Assembly: GCA_022184915.1 (NCBI GenBank) | Contig: JAGTJU010000005.1 | Coordinates: 434,001-498,000 of the forward strand | Length of the DNA: 64,000 nt | Source: Myxococcales bacterium | Lineage (GTDB): Bacteria > Myxococcota_A > Polyangia > Fen-1088 | Direction: 5' to 3' | The notes under the pieces: model-generated | Told to the model about the DNA's origin: nothing | Seen by the model: the letters and a program-made list of their open reading frames with translations, nothing else | The model's database searches: none | Made by a program: the position numbers and the translations under genes | Shown here: positions 17,266-25,077 of the stretch, one piece after another | Numbering within the stretch: position 1 is the first letter of the stretch | Layout of the letters: every line of letters begins with the position of its first letter

Positions 17266-18777
17266 ATGGTAGCCCTTCTGTTGCTCGACGCGTTCGTAGC
17301 TGCGGCCGCGATCATGGCGCTTGAAATTCTGGGCGCCCGCTATGCGGGACCTGTGTTCGGGACCGGAATCTTCGTATGGTCCGCTCTTCTTGCTGTGACA
17401 TTGAGCGCCCTTGCGCTTGGATACGCTTTGGCCGGCCGATTGGCTGCCCGCTCCTCGGGCGGACGCCTGCTGGGCCTCGCGCTGCTGGCCGCAGGGGCGG
17501 CCATCGCCATCATTCCGCTTACCGCCTCTGCGGTCCTGCTCTCGTGCATTCCACTCGGTCCGCGGATTGGTCCGTTCGTCGCCATTGCCTCGTTGATCGG
17601 TCCCCCGCTGGTTCCACTGGGAGGCGTCGCGGTTCTCGCCACCGCCATCAGGGTCGAACAGCAGTCGATACCTCCCGGCCGAGCGATCGGGAGCCTTTAT
17701 GCCATATCAACGTTGGGCAGTCTCGTCGGAACCTTGACGACGGGACTTTGGCTCGTTCCTTCCTTTTCAGTTCATTCGATTTGCTGGGGGCTTTCGGGCT
17801 TCACGATCATCTTTGGAACTCTTTCAGTGGGGATTCGCTGGCCCCCTTTAGCCACCGCTCTCCTTCTCGCCATTTGCACTTCGTGGCCTGCCACGCGCCC
17901 ACTCGAAATCGGTAACTTCGTGATCCTGGAGAGCCAGCCCACTCACTTCGGAAAGCTAGAAGTCATCAAAGACAGAGCTCGGGACCTGAAGCTCTTGCGA
18001 TTGGACCATTCCATAATTGGTGGTTCATTTTCGGACGGCAGTCCTGTTTTCGCTTTCGTTCACCTACTTTCCAGCGCGGCTAGCCTACGCCCCGAGGCCT
18101 CTTCGGCCTTGATCATAGGACTCGGATCAGGGGGCGTGGTGAAGCCCCTGATTGCGCGAGGCTTGAGACTGCACATCATCGAAATTAACCCGCAGGTCGT
18201 GCGCATGGCCCGCCGGCACTTCGGCTTCCCTGACTTACCCGTCACGGTGGCAGATGCTCGCGTCGCAGTCCGGGAACAAAGCGCGCGCCATGACCTCATC
18301 TTTCACGATGCTTTCTCCGGAGGCAGCTCGCCATCTCATCTCTTGTCCTCAGAAGCAATAGGGGAACTGAAAGCGAGACTTTCCGACCAAGGCCTTCTTG
18401 CTTTGAACTTCGTTGGATTCCCCCTGGGGGAAGACACGCGAGCGCTTACATCTGTTCACGCCACACTCCGCGCCCATTTTTCCAACGTTCGCGCTTTTCA
18501 AGACCACCCACCTAGACCTGGCGAGCCAACGCTGAGCAACGTTGTGTTCTTCGCAACGGACGGAAAGATCGAGACAGATCTGATCGCCCATTCGAAGGGC
18601 GCTAGCGAGCATGAAGCAAGAATTCTGAAATCTATGCCAGCATGGGAGATTTCGCCTCGAGCCGGCTCCGTGAACACGGACGAACTCAACCAGCTTGACT
18701 GGCAGCAGACCAGCATCGCTGAAGCTCATTTCCGGGCGATGAATGAGCTCCTTCCTCCTCAGGTATGGGCCCTCTAA
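17266..18777 (+). CDS. Membrane-integrated spermidine synthase-like protein
   Basis: 503 aa. The ATG at 17266 has a perfect AGGAGGAG seven bases upstream and is preferred over the in-frame ATG at 17239. The N-terminal 200 residues hold about six to seven hydrophobic helices (AFVAAAAIMALEILGARY, LLAVTLSALALGYALAG). The C-terminal half is an aminopropyltransferase-type Rossmann fold: ALIIGLGSGGVVKPLI is the nucleotide-binding loop, LHIIEINPQVVRMA carries the acidic ribose-binding residue, and HDLIFHDAFSGG is where the catalytic Asp lies in true synthases. The first part of this architecture is known from fused-membrane spermidine synthase-like proteins, whose substrate is often unknown. It is monocistronic and converges on a lipoprotein gene 28 bp away. 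Confidence 0.75.
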   Translation: MVALLLLDAFVAAAAIMALEILGARYAGPVFGTGIFVWSALLAVTLSALALGYALAGRLAARSSGGRLLGLALLAAGAAIAIIPLTASAVLLSCIPLGPRIGPFVAIASLIGPPLVPLGGVAVLATAIRVEQQSIPPGRAIGSLYAISTLGSLVGTLTTGLWLVPSFSVHSICWGLSGFTIIFGTLSVGIRWPPLATALLLAICTSWPATRPLEIGNFVILESQPTHFGKLEVIKDRARDLKLLRLDHSIIGGSFSDGSPVFAFVHLLSSAASLRPEASSALIIGLGSGGVVKPLIARGLRLHIIEINPQVVRMARRHFGFPDLPVTVADARVAVREQSARHDLIFHDAFSGGSSPSHLLSSEAIGELKARLSDQGLLALNFVGFPLGEDTRALTSVHATLRAHFSNVRAFQDHPPRPGEPTLSNVVFFATDGKIETDLIAHSKGASEHEARILKSMPAWEISPRAGSVNTDELNQLDWQQTSIAEAHFRAMNELLPPQVWAL

Positions 18778-18805
18778 CGAGAAGAGAGGGAACAAGCAGA
18801 TTCCT

Positions 18806-19723
18806 TCATTGCTCGACACAAACGAGCGCCGACGGAGACGAGCAAGGCTCGAAGGCTCCCCGGGAAAGATCGTTTACCGGGAACACCCCCCAGTCCTCGA
18901 AACGCGCGCTCGTCCAGCCCTCACACGTGGCGTCCTTCCCGTCCTTCTGCTCGATGGTCCAATCGGTCTTCCAACCACCCCACGGATATTCGTCGAGAAA
19001 CTCGGCCAAAAGGTTCTGCCTCAGACCATCCCTCACGCCCAGTAGGGGCACCTCGTCTGTACGCCATACGAGGTCGTCGTTTCCAGCGTGATAATACGTG
19101 TAATGCTTTATCACCCAATCGACCTGGCCGTCCCCCCGAAACGGACTCACAGAGGCGATTCGGCCCCCGCCCACGAGCAAGGCTTTCCACTGGGGAAATC
19201 CGACCCTGCCGAAGAGCTCCTGACAGATGTCGTCTGCTCCAGCGATACCACCAAGGTCACCCGTGTAGTAGCCTCGCCCCTCACCAGGGGGAGAAAACAC
19301 CGCGGGCGTTGGGCGGATGTATTTCTTTGCGTAATAGCCTGAACATTCCGGATTGCACGCCCCAACCCCAACTGAGAACGTTGGACCAGTGTCGCACACT
19401 TCCGTACCGCTTCGAACCCCGTCTCCGCAAACCTGCATCGGCGGGGCTGCCGGCAATGCGTCTTGCAGGCCAGCGTCGACCTGGGTTCCTGCGTCCCCGG
19501 GCAGCGAATCAACCAAGTGAGTACCGACTCCAGCATCATCCGCAGCGGCGTCCTGCGCTCCAGAGGGATCCAAGCCGTCGAAGACCTCATCCCGGCCTGC
19601 GCTAGAGGCATCCGCACCAGCTCCCTCCGGGTCGAATGCACATGCAGAAAGTAGGGCGCAGAGGCAGAGAACCTCGACGTGCCCTTGAAGCAGTCTGCTC
19701 AATTTGCGACTTGATGGGTTCAT
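18806..19723 (-). CDS. Secreted lipoprotein with C-type-lectin-like (DUF1554-like) domain
   Basis: 305 aa from the ATG at 19723; the frame runs further upstream but only this start gives a signal peptide. The leader VLCLCALLSAC is a lipobox with lipidated Cys, followed by an Asp/Ala-rich linker. CGDGVRSGTEVCD at about residues 98-110 is a disulfide motif common in myxobacterial surface proteins. The C-terminal 170 residues (GGIAGADDICQELFG, WKALLVGGG, TCEGWTS, ALVCVEQ) match the layout of DUF1554, a lectin-like fold with paired cysteines. It is probably anchored in the outer membrane and binds a ligand at the surface. A related leader starts the lipoprotein at 24619. Confidence 0.65.
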   Translation of the reverse strand: MNPSSRKLSRLLQGHVEVLCLCALLSACAFDPEGAGADASSAGRDEVFDGLDPSGAQDAAADDAGVGTHLVDSLPGDAGTQVDAGLQDALPAAPPMQVCGDGVRSGTEVCDTGPTFSVGVGACNPECSGYYAKKYIRPTPAVFSPPGEGRGYYTGDLGGIAGADDICQELFGRVGFPQWKALLVGGGRIASVSPFRGDGQVDWVIKHYTYYHAGNDDLVWRTDEVPLLGVRDGLRQNLLAEFLDEYPWGGWKTDWTIEQKDGKDATCEGWTSARFEDWGVFPVNDLSRGAFEPCSSPSALVCVEQ

Positions 19724-19984
19724 GAAGGCTCTCCTCGAAGGTGGGTTAATCAGGGACTCGCATCGCGGGCTGGTGCACACATCGGAAAATGCACATGCGG
19801 CAGGACGACGCGACGCAACATAGAGAACTCGGGCGCCGCGACGAAGCATCCCGCTGACCTGCGTTCTCGCACGGATCTGGCCAAGCACTCGCCTTTCAAG
19901 AAGAGGTCGACGTAGAGGTGCTCATCAAGCGCGGTAACGAGCTTCGCACGATCTTCACTTGGAAATCACGAACCCGCGGGGCAA

Positions 19985-22834
19985 ATGACGAGTGGTACCC
20001 GCTTCACGGTCAGGCGCCGCTGGAGTAAGCTCGGCGACCGTGACCGTGTATCCTCACCCCCTAAGAGATCGCTCGGAAGTGAGCGCGCAGAGGAGCCCGT
20101 GTCCGGACAGAGTCCCCCCGAGGGCACGCCGGTGAGCACACAGGGCTTCGAGCACGATTCGCAGGAGGGCCCCCCAGCGGTCCAACCCATGTTCCCTCGG
20201 CGGTTCGGGCAGAACTTCGTCCTGCTCAAGCCCCTGGGGTCCGGCGGAATGGCCAGTGTATTCTTGGCCATGCGGGCCGGCGGCCTAGCGCCGACACTGT
20301 CCGCCATCAAGAAGGTGAGAAGGGGCGCGAATCTCGATCACCAAAAAGAGATCGAGAGGCGATTCCTGGACGAGGCACGGCTTGTTACACAGCTGCGTCA
20401 TCGAAACATCGTCAGCGTCACGGAAGCGGGTTTCGCCGACGGTGATGCATTCTTGGCGATGGAGCCCATTCGGGGCAAGACCCTCCACGAGATGTGGGTC
20501 ACCTGCTCGAAGAAGCAGTTAGGCATGCGGCCCATGATGGCGGCCTACATCGCAAAGGAAGTCGCCACTGGATTGGCTTACGCTCACGGAGCAGCTGATG
20601 GCACCGTTCACCGAGACATCGCTCCCAGCAACATCATCGTGTCCTACGACGGGGACGTGAAGATCTTGGACTTCGGTATTGCAACGTGGGGCAAAAAGGA
20701 AGTGAACACCGCCACGGGGATCGTGTGGGGGCACAAGAACTACGCGGCGCCCGAGTACTTGAGGAGCGAGCCCATCGATGGCAGGGCTGACCTTTACTCC
20801 CTCGGCCTGATCCTGCTCGAGTGGCTGGTCGGACGCGTGGGCCCTGACGCTGAGTCTGCCGCCCAGGGCCGCGTGTCGTTCGCCGAATCTCTCGCGGCAG
20901 TGCCGCACTACCTTCGAGACGTGGTCAAGAAATTGATCGACCCCGATGTCGAGGAGCGCTTCGGCTCAGCGGCGGAGGCCCGAGACGAGCTGTCGCATGT
21001 ACTGCGCGGCCACGGCGGAAGCGAGGAGCTGGCGAAGTTCATGCGTGGCCTTTACGAAGGCGGCATCGATGAGGAGGAAAGGGAGCTGGCGGCGCTGGTT
21101 CAAAAAGGCGTGCAGTTCGTCTCTTCGGGGCCAAGAACGCCGAGAGTGGTCGTGCCAGACGGGGTGATCGCCGAGCTGGAACGGCTCGCCGAGGGTCCTG
21201 ATTCGCGGGAAGCAACGAGCGATCCTCTCGTTGGGAAGTTGTTCGGCGGGAAATATCGCGTGGAGGAGGTCTTGGGACAAGGAGCCATGGGTCGAGTCTA
21301 CAGGGCACGGCACGAGGGGCTTCGGCGCGATGTGGCCATCAAGGTTGCCCGCAGCATCGAGCGCCGCCAAGAGCGGGAGCGTATCCGCCGCTTCAAGCAA
21401 GAGGCCGAGATCATGTCGAAGCTCGTCCACCAAAACATCGCGACCGTGTTCGACTCTGGGACCACGGACGACGGCGATTTCTACTTCGTCATGGAGTATC
21501 TGAACGGCTGCGATCTCGATTCGCTAGTCAAGAAGCGAGGTCCCCAGGATGTCGATCGTGTGCTCGAGCTGGGTCTTCAAATCTGCGAGGGGCTCGCGGT
21601 CGCTCACCACCACGATGTCATTCATCGGGATCTCAAGCCGGCCAACGTCATGTTGGTCAGGACGCCGGTGGAGGGAGGAGATCTCGTCAAGATCCTCGAT
21701 TTCGGTGTCGCAAAGCTGTTGCGCGCCGATCTGGTAGAAGACCCGGCACAATCCCACTCGCGGTCGTTCGTAGGCACGCCGGCCTACATGGCCCCCGAGC
21801 AGCGTGCTGCAGCTTCTGACATCGACGCGCGGGTCGACGTCTTCGCCGTGGGTGGCATCTTGTTTTACCTTTTGGCTGGGCAGGCTCCCGATGCGGCCGA
21901 GACCGACCCCGAGAGGGCTCCCGCCAAACACCGGGCCGTCTTGAAGATCGCAGCCCCCGACCTGCCCGCCGAGGTTGAACGGATCGTGCTCTCGTGCTTG
22001 AGCCCCGACCGCAGGCTCCGCCCCGAGGGCGCAAACGCTTTGCGGTCGCAGTTGGCCCTCGCGCTCGAGGCCGAGTACAAGTTCAACTCGGGCGCTCTTG
22101 CACTGCGAAGCCTTCCCATCACCGATGTGGTCGACCGGCGCCCCTTCTTGCGAAGACGCCCCTTTGTGGTGGCCGTGGGATCAGCGGCCTTACTGGGTGT
22201 CGCTGCTATAGGCTCGTGGTTCGCTAGGTCTCCCGAACCCGCCGGCGTAGTGGACGGGGCGGCTGAGTCTTCCCCCCTGCAGGTGGGCCCTTCAACCCCG
22301 GCTCCGCCAACGTCGCTGCGTGAGCTAGCACCTACGCAGGAGCCACCGGCAAGCAAATCACCCCCGGGGCCCAAAAGCCCTCTCCGCGCACCGGTGTCGC
22401 CGCCCTCGGTCTTTCCTGTGTCCGGCGCCAAGAACGCCGAAAACGACGTGGCCAGGCCCAAGGCGCCGGAGCCGCCAGACCTCGCGCTGGATGGGAACTC
22501 GACTGAAGCCAGTCCGCCAGGGACAGAGCCCGCCTCCTTGGCGGTAGATCCCCGGGCTCCGGTTGCCTTGATCGCGGAGCTTCTCGATGAGTCAGAGCAC
22601 GCACTTCAGGCGGGACAGATCGCCCGGGCCACGGAAGCAGCCCGCAAAGCGATAGAGGTTGGTGCCGGCGCCCGGGGGCACTTGGCTTTAGCGAAAATTC
22701 ACTTCAGCCTCGAAAGGTGGTCGGAGGCGCTCACCTCGCTAGACGCCGCCCTTGCGCTCGAACCCGGCAACGCGCTCGCCCTCCGGGGGCGCAAGCGTGT
22801 GCTCATCGAGCTTGAGGGCTCAGATGAACGGTGA
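19985..22834 (+). CDS. Tandem double Ser/Thr protein kinase with TM segment and TPR
   Basis: 949 aa. Kinase 1 spans about residues 76-340: Gly loop GSGGMASV, ATP-binding Lys109 (SAIKK), HRD at 209-211, DFG at 229-231 and an AAPEY segment. Its catalytic loop reads HRDIAPSN, with Ala where HRDLKPxN kinases have Lys, a variant seen in myxobacterial kinases. Kinase 2 spans about 424-695: GQGAMGRV, Lys453, HRDLKPAN at 547-554, DFG at 572-574 and YMAPEQ. A single membrane helix lies at about 726-746, then a Pro-rich linker and TPR-like repeats near the C-terminus (LAKIHFSLERWSEALTSL). Topology would place the kinases in the cytoplasm and the TPR outside. Two complete kinase domains in one chain could allow transphosphorylation or a regulatory pseudo-kinase arrangement. 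Confidence 0.85.
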   Translation: MTSGTRFTVRRRWSKLGDRDRVSSPPKRSLGSERAEEPVSGQSPPEGTPVSTQGFEHDSQEGPPAVQPMFPRRFGQNFVLLKPLGSGGMASVFLAMRAGGLAPTLSAIKKVRRGANLDHQKEIERRFLDEARLVTQLRHRNIVSVTEAGFADGDAFLAMEPIRGKTLHEMWVTCSKKQLGMRPMMAAYIAKEVATGLAYAHGAADGTVHRDIAPSNIIVSYDGDVKILDFGIATWGKKEVNTATGIVWGHKNYAAPEYLRSEPIDGRADLYSLGLILLEWLVGRVGPDAESAAQGRVSFAESLAAVPHYLRDVVKKLIDPDVEERFGSAAEARDELSHVLRGHGGSEELAKFMRGLYEGGIDEEERELAALVQKGVQFVSSGPRTPRVVVPDGVIAELERLAEGPDSREATSDPLVGKLFGGKYRVEEVLGQGAMGRVYRARHEGLRRDVAIKVARSIERRQERERIRRFKQEAEIMSKLVHQNIATVFDSGTTDDGDFYFVMEYLNGCDLDSLVKKRGPQDVDRVLELGLQICEGLAVAHHHDVIHRDLKPANVMLVRTPVEGGDLVKILDFGVAKLLRADLVEDPAQSHSRSFVGTPAYMAPEQRAAASDIDARVDVFAVGGILFYLLAGQAPDAAETDPERAPAKHRAVLKIAAPDLPAEVERIVLSCLSPDRRLRPEGANALRSQLALALEAEYKFNSGALALRSLPITDVVDRRPFLRRRPFVVAVGSAALLGVAAIGSWFARSPEPAGVVDGAAESSPLQVGPSTPAPPTSLRELAPTQEPPASKSPPGPKSPLRAPVSPPSVFPVSGAKNAENDVARPKAPEPPDLALDGNSTEASPPGTEPASLAVDPRAPVALIAELLDESEHALQAGQIARATEAARKAIEVGAGARGHLALAKIHFSLERWSEALTSLDAALALEPGNALALRGRKRVLIELEGSDER

Positions 22835-22872
22835 GGCGGCTGTGGCGGTCTCGTCCGAGAACCCTCCCGAGG

Positions 22873-23937
22873 TCACTCGAAAACGCGTACCCAGAGGCTG
22901 CCGCCTGTGATCCCTGGAGCGGGGGTGTTTTCGGTCCACGCAACGAGCGCGGTCCCTGACGGATCCATGGCGAGGGCCGGATACCACGCGCTTTTCTCCA
23001 ATCGGGAAAACGCTTCGGGAGCTACGCCGTCGACCTTCCCGGCTCGGATGCGCTTGAACCCGAGGGAGGTCTTGTCTGCCGCGCTCCTCAGCCAGCCGAC
23101 GAGACCGTTGTTCCTTGGGTCCCGGGCCACGACCGGAAAGGCCCACGCCGGAACCTCGCCGAGCACGAACGACGTCCATCCCGCAGCGCCACGGCTGCCA
23201 AGCCAGCAGCCGCCCGCGCCGCACCACGTGGCGAGCGCGGGCCCGGGCGAAGACGCCACAGCCAGCTCCTTCACCACTCCCGTGGCCCCACCACGCAGAT
23301 CGACGGCGGGCGATGGCTGACCGGCGTCGAATGTGACGGCTGCGACGGTCGCACCGTCAACGCCCTTTTCGCCCGGGGCGTGAGCAAACCACACAGCGGT
23401 GAACCCGGAGGGCGTGCTGGGCACCAGGCGCACTTCACGAGGCCCGTAGGGCCACCCAACGCCGACCCCGAGGGAGGTCTCGAGACCCCACGCAGCCCCG
23501 TCGAACACCCTCACCGAAATGTCGGAGTCGTTCTTGGTGTCGTAGGCGATCCAGGAAACGGCGGCGCCTTCGGCAACAGGCACGACGTGCGGGCGCAGGG
23601 CTTCGTCAACAGCGTCGCTGAGCACCACGGGCGGCTGCCAGTTTCCTCCCACGAAGAGACTCGCCTCGATCTGCCTGCGCTCGACTTTGGGGTCGTGCAG
23701 CTCCCACACCGCCAGAGCCTTTCCGTTTGAAAGGGCCACCACCTGAAGTGCCGCTAGCTCCGCATTGTCTGTCTCGGATAAAACGACTGGTGGTGCCCAT
23801 TGCCGTCCGTCGTGCATGGCTGCCACCACACGCCTCGCCAAGCGCCCCGGGGTGGGGAACGTTTGCCAGACCGCCCATGCCTTGCCTTCGCGCGCGGCCA
23901 AGCTGGGGAAGGCCGCGAGCTCGCTCGCCAGGCCCAT
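22873..23937 (-). CDS. C-terminal part of a frameshifted lipoprotein (propeller-like repeats)
   Basis: 354 aa open frame starting with an internal ATG. It reads as the direct continuation of the lipoprotein encoded at 23606-24619, shifted by one base. Repeated segments with AVW cores (GKAWAVWQTF, GKALAVWELHD, FTAVWFAHA, ALVAWTEN) about 45-60 residues apart suggest a beta-propeller-like extracellular domain. Alone it has no signal peptide, so it would not be exported. If the run GGG near 23931-23936 is read as GG, the two frames join smoothly into one protein of about 580 residues. Either a real frameshift mutation or an assembly error explains this. Confidence 0.55.
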   Translation of the reverse strand: MGLASELAAFPSLAAREGKAWAVWQTFPTPGRLARRVVAAMHDGRQWAPPVVLSETDNAELAALQVVALSNGKALAVWELHDPKVERRQIEASLFVGGNWQPPVVLSDAVDEALRPHVVPVAEGAAVSWIAYDTKNDSDISVRVFDGAAWGLETSLGVGVGWPYGPREVRLVPSTPSGFTAVWFAHAPGEKGVDGATVAAVTFDAGQPSPAVDLRGGATGVVKELAVASSPGPALATWCGAGGCWLGSRGAAGWTSFVLGEVPAWAFPVVARDPRNNGLVGWLRSAADKTSLGFKRIRAGKVDGVAPEAFSRLEKSAWYPALAMDPSGTALVAWTENTPAPGITGGSLWVRVFE

Positions 23938-24619
23938 TCAGCGCCGTGGGGAGAGACCATTGGCCGCCAGAGGGCCGGTACGTGGCAAGGATTGCCCCCG
24001 ACGTCGGGAAGAACGCAGGGGTCAGGACCGACCACACCACGAGGGCACCACCCCGATCGTTCATGGCCACGGCGGGCTGCCGGAGATCTTCCCCCAGGTT
24101 GGCGTCGAGCACGAGCGGCTCTGACCAGGTGCCTTCCCGGCTCTCGAATTCGAGAGAAAAGCTGCTGACGAGACCTGCCCCAGATTGGCTCCGCACGTTT
24201 TGGGACACCTCGACCCGGAAGCCCGTCAGCAGAGCCAAAGGCGCCAGAGGCGTTAGCTTTGCCACGGCGCCTTCCGCCATCAGGCTGGCGGGAAGTTCGG
24301 CGCCCGTTTCATCCAGGAGGCGCACAGAGGCGGCAGTGAGCGTGGATGGATCGATCGGCACGGAGAAGGTGAGCGTCACCCCGGCGTCAAGAGCCACGCC
24401 TTTGGCGCCTGCCTCGGGCGTCGTCGACACCACGAAGAAGGTACCCGCGACCTCCGCTCCCCCGTCTTGGCTGCCAGCTGCAGAAGCTCCGTCGCGCAAC
24501 CCGGCGTCGTCAAGTGCAGAGGGTCCCTGGCCCGAGTCTGCCCCTGGGTCGAAGTCGCACGCGGCGAGCAACGCGCAAAGACACAGAATCGCAGGAAGGC
24601 GGCGGCTGTTGGGCTTCAC
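23606..24619 (-). CDS. N-terminal part of a frameshifted lipoprotein with Big-like domain
   Basis: GTG start at 24619 with AGGAG eight bases upstream. The leader AILCLCALLAACDF gives a clear lipobox, then a Gly/Asp/Ala linker. A bacterial Ig-like (Big_5 type) domain follows at about residues 62-165: VVSTTPEAGAKGVALDAG, VTLTFSVPIDPSTLTAASV. The repeat region then begins (DDRGGALVVW-type units) and the true frame is lost near 23935. The residues after this point in this frame are out-of-frame read-through. Sequence up to PSGGQWSLPTALNG is in the correct frame. Its start resembles that of the lipoprotein beginning at 19723. Confidence 0.55.
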   Translation of the reverse strand: MKPNSRRLPAILCLCALLAACDFDPGADSGQGPSALDDAGLRDGASAAGSQDGGAEVAGTFFVVSTTPEAGAKGVALDAGVTLTFSVPIDPSTLTAASVRLLDETGAELPASLMAEGAVAKLTPLAPLALLTGFRVEVSQNVRSQSGAGLVSSFSLEFESREGTWSEPLVLDANLGEDLRQPAVAMNDRGGALVVWSVLTPAFFPTSGAILATYRPSGGQWSLPTALNGPGERARGLPQLGRARRQGMGGLANVPHPGALGEACGGSHARRTAMGTTSRFIRDRQCGASGTSGGGPFKRKGSGGVGAARPQSRAQADRGESLRGRKLAAARGAQRRC

Positions 24620-24804
24620 GAGGCGGACTCCTGGCCAGGGCTGGTGTGTGAGCAAAGGGCGGGGCGAATGGCGAAGCCGAGTGAGCCCCGCCGACACCGC
24701 GCAGCGTACACCACGGGCCCTCCTCCCCCTCAACCTGGCGCCAAAGCGGGTCGAGGCGCCTGTGTGTTGAAAGGACGGCGATGTCGATTTGTTCAGCCGC
24801 GCGG

Positions 24805-24870
24805 AAAAAATCGCAGAGGGCTGGCCGAGACCTCGGAAACGCCTGCAAGCCGCAGGCGGGCTGGACTCTT
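24805..24870 (+). promoter_or_regulatory. Possible structured leader ahead of the small ORF
   Basis: Two adjacent potential hairpins: CCGA-GACC-TCGG and GCCTGC-AAGCC-GCAGGC. They are flanked by the repeated heptamer GGGCTGG and enclosed by a weak AGAG/CTCT pairing. The ribosome site of the 44-aa ORF follows at once. It does not match any riboswitch consensus I could recall. The rest of 24620-25077 holds nothing else I can support. Confidence 0.3.
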
Positions 24871-24884
24871 TCGGAGGAAAGAAC

Positions 24885-25019
24885 GTGAAGCGAACAAATC
24901 AGATCAAGAAAACCCGCAAACTCCCACCCTTCGTCCCGCAACTGGCATCTATGCTCCTGCGTTTCGTGGGGTTGCTCGTGCTCGATCACTACCTGCAGTA
25001 CCTGCAGTACCTGCAGTAA
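24885..25019 (+). CDS. Small ORF (44 aa) ending in three YLQ repeats
   Basis: GTG start preceded by GGAGGAAAG at 24873-24881, one of the best ribosome sites in the window. The peptide is basic at the N-terminus (MKRTNQIKKTRKLPP), has a central hydrophobic stretch (LASMLLRFVGLLVLDH), and ends in YLQ repeated three times, encoded by three copies of a 9-bp repeat. It sits alone on the plus strand between minus-strand lipoprotein genes. No family is recognised. The hydrophobic segment could be a short membrane helix. A spurious ORF remains possible, since 44 codons is short. Confidence 0.45.
   Translation: MKRTNQIKKTRKLPPFVPQLASMLLRFVGLLVLDHYLQYLQYLQ
24990..25016 (+). repeat. Three tandem copies of TACCTGCAG
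   Basis: Perfect 9-bp direct repeat at 24990-24998, 24999-25007 and 25008-25016, each containing a PstI-type palindrome. It forms the last codons of the 44-aa ORF, giving one Tyr-Leu-Gln per copy, so copy-number change would keep the frame. Confidence 0.9.
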
Positions 25020-25031
25020 ACACAGGCAGAT

Positions 25032-25074
25032 CACCCATCGCGCCGCCCCGCGGGGGGGAGGGGCGCGATGGGTG
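25032..25074. terminator. Strong inverted repeat between convergent genes
   Basis: Perfect 13-bp stem, 25032-25044 (CACCCATCGCGCC) with 25062-25074, around a GC-rich 17-base loop. It lies three bases beyond the stop of the minus-strand beta-helix gene and just after the plus-strand small ORF, so it could serve both directions. No T-run follows on either side, so classical intrinsic termination is uncertain. Confidence 0.5.
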
Positions 25075-25077
25075 GGA

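Noticed and set aside
24805-24870. Known riboswitch class (c-di-GMP, glycine, TPP, fluoride)
   Set aside because: None of the consensus elements I remember is present; listed only as a possible structured leader.
24990-25016. CRISPR-like repeat
   Set aside because: The 9-bp units are contiguous without spacers.
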